Source: Capra hircus (Eukaryota > Chordata > Mammalia > Artiodactyla > Bovidae). Taken from it: a stretch of DNA of 64,000 nt. A program made the translations under genes and the position numbers. Positions 55,401 through 64,000 of this stretch are shown here, in pieces. The notes under the pieces were generated by a model. The model worked only from the letters and a program-made list of their open reading frames with translations, was not told the DNA's origin and made no database searches. Position 1 is the first letter of the stretch. Each line of letters opens with the position of its first letter. The stretch spans positions 45,180,036 through 45,244,035 of the forward strand of contig NC_030820.1 in assembly GCF_001704415.2 (NCBI RefSeq), given 5' to 3'.

Positions 55401-57694
55401 GACCATTACTCACTCAAACCCAAAGCTGCAATCTAACATATGTAGGTAAAAATGTAAATCAAGGCTGAATGAGAGACTACTAATTATCCTTGCCTTGAAA
55501 CTGCCATCACAGTACAAGAGATGAAAGCTCATGAAGCAATACAAGGATTTCAATTCTCAAAAAAAAATATTCATTCCTTTTTTGCATAGACATCTTCCAT
55601 AGGCCTTTTCTAAATGCATTTCTATGTATCTTTTCTTTTCAACAATGGTTTGGGTCAACAGAATTGATGCTCTATTTTCTTTTTTTTTTTTTTTACAAAT
55701 TGGGAAACATTTTAACTCTTAAACATTCATACCAGGGAAAGTATTTAAATAGTAAGAATCACATCAGGTGACAACTAACCAAACTATATAATGGGAAGTG
55801 AGTGAAATATCATAATCATCTATGATATGGTATAACATGGAATGATAAATCTACATCCACACCAAATTACTACTTTTGAGTTACAAACATCCTACAAGAG
55901 TCTGATTCTGTCTCAATGAAGACAATGCATTTGTTCTTTATAAATTTACATCCAGATATGATAACTCTCTTTCACAGGGACATTCCTAATTGGATACAAG
56001 TTATATCACCATAGTTTCTGAAGTCAAAATAATTGCTCCTGTCTCTTTGGATCAAAACACCAATATTTTAAAATCATGATCAGGAAACACACTGATGGTG
56101 TATATTTCAGTATTTTTTTAAACTGTTTCAATTCTACAGTAACTTTTTGTTTCCTTAATCTTCATATGAACAAGCATCATTTTACCACATTTTGTTTTCC
56201 AAACTGAGTTGCTAATCAGAGCACACCAGCTTCAGTGTTGACTCCAGAACTAAGGATTTGTCATTTTCAAGTTCTGCCTTTAATCAACAACCATCCTGCC
56301 CCTCAGAACTCAGTGTCAACGGCCTGTTAAAATCTAGCTTAGTTCTTCTCTAAATTCACCCACCTGAAGTGGGGTATCTGGTCTACCTGCAGATTGCCCC
56401 TCCAGCCACAGCATTCATTTCCCAGCTTCAAGAAATAATGTGAAAATAGCTGCAGACAAGACTCTCTCTAGTTCCTCCTCTGCTGAAGAGAGTCAGCCTG
56501 CCCAAGGAGCATCATCCTCCCAGGACTTCATGGCTATTCATCTTAGAGAGGAATAAAGTTAAGCCCCATGCTCCAGGCAACAGAGCTCCCAGGAGGAACA
56601 TCTGGGCCTCTCTTGACTCTGTGTCTCCTTCCATTTCTCCCTCCGCCCAACCCTGCTTTCTCCACTTCTCCAAAGATGCCTTCACTCCCCATAAACTGCA
56701 CACAAAGCCCTGTCCCAGATCTGCTTCTCAGGAAACTGATTTGTGACGATGCCTCTAAATCCAGGGAGATTGGTGATGAGAATGGGCATAATGCTGAATG
56801 AGCAATCATGTATGGCTTATTTTATAGGAAAGGAAAGAAAGATATTATTTGAAACACAGTTCAGTCCTATTAGCATTTTTTATATCTTTGAAAAAGTTCC
56901 TGCTGAAATAACCGTGGATGAGAAACTGCCATATAAGGAGGAAATAAAGATAGCTCTCATAAAATGAAGGGCATACTGTTGGAAATAATTATGTTAAGAC
57001 TGATATCACTTAACTGAGAATTATGTTCCCTCATCATCTCTAAAAATGCCTGATTAATTCTAGTGTATATGAAAACTGTGAGTGTCAAGGCAGCTTTAAA
57101 CTCTCCCCACCCCCAGCCACACTGATGCAAACATTCAGCTTCCTTCCTGACAAAGAGGATGCGCTGAACTCTTGCGACGTTAGGTCTCTCAGATTGGACC
57201 TGAGCTGTCAAAAGTTCATTTGGATTTCCCTGATTCTGTTGTTTCGCTATTTATCTTCTGGTTTTTTTTGTTTGTTTGTTTCTTCAAACACTGGGAAACA
57301 GGATGGTCGCTTCCTGTTTTTTATCAAATAATGATCCTTCTTAGAAATTTTCATAGCATTTTGCTCAAGTTCAATATTGGATGCTTTTGATCAAGAACAG
57401 GAAAAACAAAACAGGCGATCCTGCATCTGATTAAAATATGCAGGGAGTTTTGTAGCAACAGTATAGTAGCAAAGCTCCAGTGTTAAAGTGACACATGTTT
57501 ACCAGTGGAGCCTGATACATGAATAAGGATGGAGATGGTCAGGGAAGCTGGAAGGCCTCCACACTATTACCAGCAAGGGTGAGTCCCCCCAGCAGGTCCT
57601 TGACCACTGGGGCAGTGGGCTGAATATGGCTGTAGGTTCACCCTGTACTGACATCCATCCTTCATATAGGGATGGAGGTATCATTTGGGCTATA
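55401..57694. other. Unassigned sequence
   Basis: No gene or named repeat recognised. T run at 55679-55694. The opposed frames 56543-56809 and 56568-56801 and the frame 57125-57331 (through a gttt-rich stretch at 57260-57282) are not supported as genes. Confidence 0.4.
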
Positions 57695-57893
57695 CTGCTC
57701 ATTACAGTAGCCATGTAAGTGGCTACTTAAATTTGAATTTGTTAAACAAAAATGAAGTCAAAATAAGTAAAATTTAGTCTCACAGTTGCTACATTTCAAA
57801 CAACACATGTACCTGGTTAGTGACTACTGGGGTGAGTAGTAATAGAGAACACAGCCATCATCACAAAAGGTTCTATGGGACACTGCTATCCTG
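57695..57893 (-). mobile_element. MER5A DNA transposon remnant (hAT-Charlie)
   Basis: Follows MER5A in minus orientation: ctcattacagtagccatgta, agtggctacttaaatttgaa, gtcaaaataagtaaaattta, tctcacagttgctacatttc, atcatcacaaaaggttctat, gggacactgctatcctgg. MER5A is a non-autonomous element; there is no transposase. Confidence 0.72.
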
Positions 57894-60800
57894 GATCAAA
57901 GCTGAGGCAAGATTAGACTCAGACCCTTTCCTGTGAATCTCAAATCTGTTAAACAGGTTTGGGGAGCAACAGTGTCGTCAGCTGACATAGATGCCAGGAA
58001 GGTGCTGGAAAGAGCACTCCTCTTAGGCAGTGGGGCATCCTGGTGAGTGGGGCTGCATCTGTGGCTTAAAGAGCTACCCCAGCAGGAGATCTGATCTGCT
58101 CTTCATATCTGAGAAGTGATGAGGTGGGGCCCTGACCTCTGGCAGCCATGGTACGGTCCCCACTCCTGGGACATACCTTACCAGGCCTTGGTAGTACACA
58201 AGGTTTCAAATCACCAGACTTCAACCTGGCCGTCAACAATGTGGTGGGGGGTGGGAGGGGGAGGCAGGGGAGAAGGGGCAGGGCAAAGCAGACAGTAGAG
58301 GTCAGCCACCACTGAAGGCCAGACTTGAAAACTTAGGCTGAAAACTAAAGCAAGTGTCCTATTAAAATTACTCTCTGCATTTACATGGGCCAGAAAGAGC
58401 TCACTGGCACTTTGTTTTTAGGCCATAATTAAACCCCAGGAAGACATGGTGCTGGCTCATACAAAAATATGACAGCCATACTTCCTCTATGTGACATCCA
58501 GGCCAGTAAATTTATCTGTAATTACCTGAACCAGGAGGGGATCCAATTGACCAGAATTACCAGACTCAGGTACACACATTCCTATATGCTAAGCTGCAGA
58601 ATTACTTTAAAAATGACACCTGAAAATATGTTTATCAACACTTTCTAGTTCTATCTTCTCAGTTAAAATCAGGATGGAAAAGTAGATTATTGCTTAAGTA
58701 ACACTGAAACTTTTAGGTTGGAATATTAAAAATACATATAAATTGAAATGTATCAAGATGAGGTAATTACCATAAACCTAGAACCTCAGGGCTTACCCAA
58801 CAAAATGGGGCATATAGGGTGCTTGGTCACCTGGGGATCCAGCCTATCAGAAGCTCTGCTGTTTTCACTGCCTGGCTTCCAAGATGGCCATGGAAGGAGA
58901 AACCCAACCGGCAGACTGGGAAGTCAGGGCTGCACAGGAAACGTGGGGGCCGTGCCTGGAATTATGGCACATTCTTTCTGCCCACATCTTGCTGGGATAA
59001 CTCTAACCCAGCAAGGATTCATCTCTAAGAGGCTACACTAGAGGATGTTTGCACTGTGACAAGACACAGAACAAATTCAGGGGAGTGTACATGCAATGCC
59101 CTTTCTGCTACAGAGAGCAACACCTGATATCAAATCAACTCCAGATGGGAGAAAGTATTCCTGCAGATCAAAGCCATCGATACAACATGGAGAGATACTT
59201 GAGATTTTAATAATCTAAACATAAAAAAAATACTTTTTAAGACTAGCAAAATACTGAAAGGCAAGAAAGAATATTGACTGTCCAGCTATATAAAACTCCA
59301 AACTTTCCATGTAGGAAAGAAAACACTTTGAGCAAAGTTAAAAATGAATGGCAACCTTGGGTAAATTATTTACAACTCATGTTACTGATGTGAGCATGTG
59401 TGCACGAATGTGCATATGTTCACGTGTGTGCACACATGTGACTGCAAGTGTGTGGTGTCCATAGATAAAATAACTGAAGGTGACAAGTGAAGAGGCAGAA
59501 TATGAGGGAGACCAAGGACCCAAATAGCACTACCTTGATCTGCCATAAATTGGTTGACAAGGATTTGTTTTCATAAATCTCTAAGAAGAGAAGCACAAAG
59601 ATTATGACATCAAGGGAAGACACGTGGATATTTCTAAACTGCTTGTGGCTACAGACAAAAAGCCACAGGTCCTCTGTGTTTAATATAACTCTACCGAACA
59701 TTTCAGAGACAATGCTGTGTCACAAGACTTCTGCTTCATAAGTTTAAGATAAACACAAAGGTGTCAGAGTATCAGCAGAGGTCCAGTGCCTGTAATTCAT
59801 CACATTTACCCGCTTGAAATACGACACTGATCTCAGGTTTTTAATCAGGGTCATGGAATGGCACAAACAGGGATAAGTTTTTACAAAGATGTTTGTTTGC
59901 TAGGCCCTGACATAAGATGTAGAATGCAAATTTAAAATCTTGATAATAGAACAAAATACTAACTTGATCTAGATTTGCTGAAATTTTGACTTTTAAAGAA
60001 TTTTTTTCCATTTTGTGTGCAAAATACGTGCATTGCAGAAAATAAGCAAACAGGATATAGTAACCATTTGCTGATGCACTACAGTGTCTGATAAGCCCCA
60101 CTGATAAGCCCTGGAAATGTGTTTACCATTAATTCAGATTAACCCAGTCTCAACTACAGGACAACCTACCGTCCAGTGTTCTCTGGGTCGACAGTGAGAG
60201 ATGCTGGCTAATGAGGAGACAGTCACTCCATGTCTTGCGGAATGTTAAAATGTTTCAGAGTTTGAAAAACAGACACCAATTTCAATCTAACTAGATCAGT
60301 TAACAAAAATACTCTCCTGCCTTTCAGGACTAGCTGACCCATGTCGGAGCCGTTGTTAACTGCTAAATTTCACAAAAGATGTGAAATGGTAAATGAGTAA
60401 AATATTGATCAGCAGCTTCCACTGAGAACACTTAATGATGCCACACAGAGAGCGGCAGAAAAATCCATGTTTATGCTCATTTAGGGAAGTCATTGGAAGT
60501 CTGACTCCAAATGGAAAGTGCCGATACAGTGACAAGGGACAAAACACAGTCTTTACCGACACTACAGACTATGCAGAAGGCAAAAGGGCAGAACTTCACC
60601 ACTGGGACAGCAATCAAGGAAAATCAGTTAGGTCAAGGAGAAACAGCACGGCTGCAGAATGCCCACTGGGAGCTGGAGGGAAGACGTCACACCAAAGACT
60701 GAGTGACAAGGGGCAAAAGGGAGATTTGAAATTTGAGCCTAAGACCCAGAGTTGATTGAAACTTTCTGCAAATGAACTCGAACATGGATGGCAAGGTGTG

Positions 60801-61240
60801 TATAAAGATGAAAGCTATTCTAAAAGTAACGTTATCTGGTACCAATTACCAAGTCCCCAGAGCAGCTAAATTGTAATTCAGAGACTGAAAACAAGCATAA
60901 TGAATTTCAAGAGCATTTGAATGTGACTGGATGAAGAGGAGTCACTATCAATACATAGGCTCCCTCTTTTCCTTCAACATATCAAATGTTCGCAATCTCA
61001 TTTTACATTTGTTTCCCCATAAATGTCAGTAAAATACCAGAGCAAGTGCTGGTTTTCCTTCCAGCTGCTTCCCACATGGGCAACTCTGTGTGGTCAGTGG
61101 AACGTATAATAATAATATAGTTTATCCTCTTTGCTGAATTTGACTTTATTAAAACTGTATTATCATAATTATTTAAACTCAAATGATCACAGTAAATTGT
61201 TTCTGTTAGGTTGCAGTTAACAATGATAAATAGTACTCCT
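57894..61240. other. Unassigned sequence, G-rich tract at 58.25 kb
   Basis: 3.3 kb without a recognised repeat family or gene. Frames at 58116-58298, 58748-59041 with 58819-59028 overlapping, 59420-59701, 59841-60101, 60356-60562 and 60435-60755 (106 codons) all lack recognisable domains. A purine/G-rich tract is described separately. Confidence 0.45.
58245..58283 (+). other. G-quadruplex candidate
   Basis: Six G tracts of three to six bases separated by loops of one to five bases (gt, a, aggca, agaa, ca). Multiple tracts allow alternative folds. It stands out in an AT-rich window. No promoter or gene is identified beside it. Confidence 0.7.
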
Positions 61241-61534
61241 AAATAAAGGAAAGAGAAGGCAATGGCACCCCACTCCAGTGCTCTTGCCTGGAAAATCCCA
61301 TGGACGGAGGAGCCTGGCGGTCTGCAGTCCATGGGGTCGCTGAGAGTCAGGCACGACTGAGTGACTTCACTTTCGCTTTTCACTTTAATGCATTGGAGAA
61401 GGAAATGGCAACCCACTCTAGTGTTCTTGCCTGGAGAATCCCAGAGACGGGGGAGCCTGTTGGGCTGCCGTCTATGGGGTCGCACGGAGTCAGACACGAC
61501 TGAAGTGACTTAGCAGCAGCAGCAAATAAAAGGA
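61241..61534 (+). mobile_element. BOV-A2 dimeric SINE with near-perfect TSD
   Basis: Plus-strand dimer about 61251-61523: gagaaggcaatggcacccca, gtgctcttgcctggaaaatc, linker cacttttcgcttttcacttt-type text, gagaaggaaatggcaaccca, and the (agc)n tail. Flanks aaataaagga (61241-61250) and aaataaaagga (61524-61534) differ by one A. The frames 61003-61497, 61300-61503 and 61380-61610 are shadows. Confidence 0.93.
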
Positions 61535-63419
61535 GGTGATGTTTTATTATAAACATACATTTATTATAACATACATTTATTATAAATTGTATAGATCCAG
61601 TACATTCCAAATAATTTCCAAACTCTTAAATAAAATCATAAAGTAATTTCAGCTACTTTGGTTTAGAATCCTCAAAACTAAACATATATTAATCTTTAGA
61701 GTTATGTTTGAAGGTAACATTTATGTGTACAAATACTATCTGGAAAAACAAGGCTACACTTTTTTAAGTGTTTCTTTTTTTCTAAGAAACAGTGATTCAA
61801 ATATTTATGTTAAGTGAAAAATACATTTATATGTGAAAGCACATAATCCAGTTGAAATTACATAGATAAAATTCAACTAATTATGTGTTAAACTTTAACA
61901 ATGATATCTCTCTTGACTGTATCACTCAATTAATGCTTAAAGACAATACTGAATTTTATAGATCAACTAACCAAACCTTCTCTACTCTAACTTTTCCATG
62001 CAATTTAATGAAATGCATTTCAACCTGTCATAATGAAATGTTTTGTAATTAGCACTAAAAATAAGATATGGCATTCTGAAGCACACTTCATTTACTACAT
62101 ATTTTTTCTAATATGGCTTATGGTGCCTTCTATCCCATGTGTCCACAAGTACCAGGCACTAAGGATGAAAATGCATTTATGTATTTTTAAAAACTGCACT
62201 GGAAATGCATCAAGAAAGTGTACATATAAACTATCACTGAACCCGGGAGAGACTGGGATCATCACCTGCCTCCTTTATTTCCAGTATTCCAGCTTTCTGA
62301 AGAGAAAACTTAAAAAAAAAAAAAAAGAAAAGTGCCAGTGCTCACGAGGCTTGTTCTGCACTGCTGTACATGCACATTACCCCCAGAGCACCCTTCACTC
62401 TCTGGCACTTGGTAGAGTCGGGCAAGGCTCAGCCAGAGCGGCTGCCCTCTCCCTCCTGACCTCTGACAGTCATGGTACCCGAATGCCTGAAAAGAAGGAA
62501 AGCTTGCAGGTACCTCCTTCATCTGTCCTCATTACATGACAGGTGCCATTCTTCAAGGTGGCACTAAAGAGAAAAGCTGCACAGGGTGTTTCCAGCCAAC
62601 CTGCAAGGCTTCAACCGTGCAGAGTGGGATGTGAGAGCCCTCGACGTCCACAACCTGACAGGCCTCCACCAGGACAGAAGCTGAACCCTCATCCAGCCAC
62701 AGCTTCTGCAAAGAACTGAGAAGGTTCCTCTTCACCCCAAGTCTTATATCTCCTGCAGCACTTTTTGAGGATATATCCTTTGTGTTCATTGCAGTGAAAC
62801 CTTTCTTCAGTGAGATTTGTGTTTAAGCATCCCTATGGAGCATCCAGTCCGCTAAGTCACTACTTCAAAATTGTGTCCCCTTTAGAACACACTCAGTCCA
62901 TACTGAATGAGTAGAAGAATCTTCAAAACTTCTCCTGAGGCTTAACTCTGTACTCATAGTTGAGATAAGCTTTGTGACTGTTTTAACAACTTACGGTATG
63001 GTCTCCTCAGGGAGTCAGCAGCGTATTTAAGGAGAGGATTATAACTCATGGCACAGAGGTGACTGTAAGGCAGCATGTGACCGAGAGCTAGACTGTGTGG
63101 GGCATTCAAGCCCCATGGCCACAGTGGGCAGGACACAAGTGAGAGAGCCAGAGCAGGCAGGAAAGACTGTGCAAAGTACTGACCTCTGTCCTCACGAGCA
63201 GGGTGAGGGTGCAGCCTGTCAACCACAGGGACTCTGGACCCAGGCATGAAGAGAACAAGAAACCCACTCATCCAACAAGCTGACTAAGAGGCTATTCTCT
63301 GGAAAGTGCTGGTTCAGCATCAAGGGGAATTCAAAGATAAATGATACATCAAAACATCTAAAATACCCGGCAGGTCTCAGTGATCACTCAGGGAAGGCAT
63401 GCTTCCAGATGACTCACAA
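61535..63419. other. Unassigned sequence
   Basis: No gene or named repeat recognised. The 168-codon frame 62033-62539 crosses an internal A-rich run (62310-62332, encoding KKKKKE) and resembles no known protein; it is not supported as a gene. Frames 62553-62789 and 62954-63271 likewise. Confidence 0.4.
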
Positions 63420-63575
63420 GTATGACCTTCTTTCCTTCTCACAAACCACCTATGGATGGTACTGGGTGCTATTATTGTTCCACTTTAGAGACAGGAAGTC
63501 ACACAGACAAAGACTGAATAAACTGTTCAAGGTCACTCAGTGGGTAAACTGGGGTGATGGGGTCTGACCTTGTAA
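63420..63575 (-). mobile_element. MIR fragment
   Basis: ttctcacaaaccacctatgg, gctattattgttccacttta, gagacaggaagtcacacaga, ttcaaggtcactcagtgggt matches the MIR minus-strand core ('ccctatgaggtaggtactattattatccccattttacagatgagg...ccaaggtcacacag'). Confidence 0.75.
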
Positions 63576-64000
63576 GAATGTACATGGCACAGAAGGAAGA
63601 GGGGAGCAGAGTCAGCAAAGAGAACAGAAGGTGGGCCGTAAGGAAGAAGGGCCAGTTACATCTCGTCGGATTCAAACAGGCTCTTGTAGGATAGTATAAA
63701 AGGCAAGTGTCACCATTACACATTGCCTACCACTCTGGGGAAGGAATTAAAGGAGTAAAGAAAAGAAGGACAAAAGGAAGGGAGGGAGAGGGGGAGGAAA
63801 CTGCATTTATATAGAAGGTTACAGTATAAAGTAATGATAAGATACACAAGACATTCAAGGAAAGAAGAGACGGAGGCGCACTACTGAGATCTGGGAGTGA
63901 TGGTTAACACTGAAACTACATCTGTAGGAACTACACCCAGTGGCCAGCGTGAACCTGGACCAGTGACATGTGATTGGGAGCACTGGTAGGAATGTGCAGG
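63576..64000. other. Unassigned, with purine-rich tract 63746-63800
   Basis: Long A/G-rich stretch (aaggagtaaagaaaagaagg, aaggaagggagggagagggg) with few pyrimidines. No gene recognised. Confidence 0.5.

Noticed and set aside
61003..61497. 164-codon minus-strand ORF
   Set aside because: It is mostly the antisense reading of a BOV-A2 dimer plus AT-rich flank.
62033..62539. 168-codon plus-strand ORF
   Set aside because: No domain or family resemblance, a lysine run from an A-rich tract, and no exon-like signals that I can support.

Overview
This window is nuclear DNA from a pecoran ruminant (cattle, sheep, goat or close kin). The diagnosis rests on many copies of three linked families: the LINE BovB (RTE clade), the tRNA-headed SINE Bov-tA, and the dimeric SINE BOV-A2, which carries a (CTG/AGC)n end. 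Older mammalian repeats lie beneath them: L1 fragments, MaLR LTRs, MIR and MER5A. The species cannot be resolved from the sequence alone. I recognise no host protein-coding gene, exon, tRNA, rRNA or CRISPR array. Every reading frame with recognisable protein similarity belongs to a dead retrotransposon: BovB reverse transcriptase or endonuclease, or L1 ORF2. It reads as an AT-rich intergenic or intronic region. Layout: 1-1745 is the 3' part of a BovB on the minus strand, with a 10-bp duplication just after its YADD box. 1.7-9.8 kb is mostly unassigned, with one MaLR LTR, a BovB 3' end and three Bov-tA copies. 9.8-15.1 kb is a dense repeat nest: a BovB/Bov-A composite, a Bov-tA between unusually long direct repeats, a 5'-inverted L1, a 5'-inverted BovB inside that L1, and an MLT1-like LTR. 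16-22.4 kb holds SINEs, a 91-bp BovB stub, an L1 split by a BovB and a Bov-tA, and a young ruminant L1 3' end. 22.4-36.3 kb is sparser, with a repeat-poor block at about 25.9-29.3 kb. 36.3-46.5 kb holds two long old L1s, one on each strand, a SINE-in-SINE nest, and a BovB with a long RT frame. 48.2-50.8 kb holds a BovB broken by a Bov-A piece, and an L1 interrupted by an opposite-strand L1 tail. 51-64 kb is mostly unassigned, with two abutting LTR pieces at 55.1 kb, MER5A, one BOV-A2 and a MIR. How the elements relate: Bov-tA and BOV-A2 share 3' sequence with BovB and are thought to use BovB's reverse transcriptase, so BovB supplied enzymes and the SINEs are its passengers; L1 is an independent system. 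Several insertions keep target-site duplications, so their order can be read. I found no convincing new biological system. The most unusual items are the 83/91-bp direct repeats that exactly abut a SINE, two 5'-inverted LINEs nested one in the other, the LTR 5'-end-to-3'-end junction with no spacer, two G-quadruplex candidates, and an AT-rich block that may be a conserved non-coding element. Family names and boundaries were recognised by eye and are approximate, typically to within 5-30 bp.
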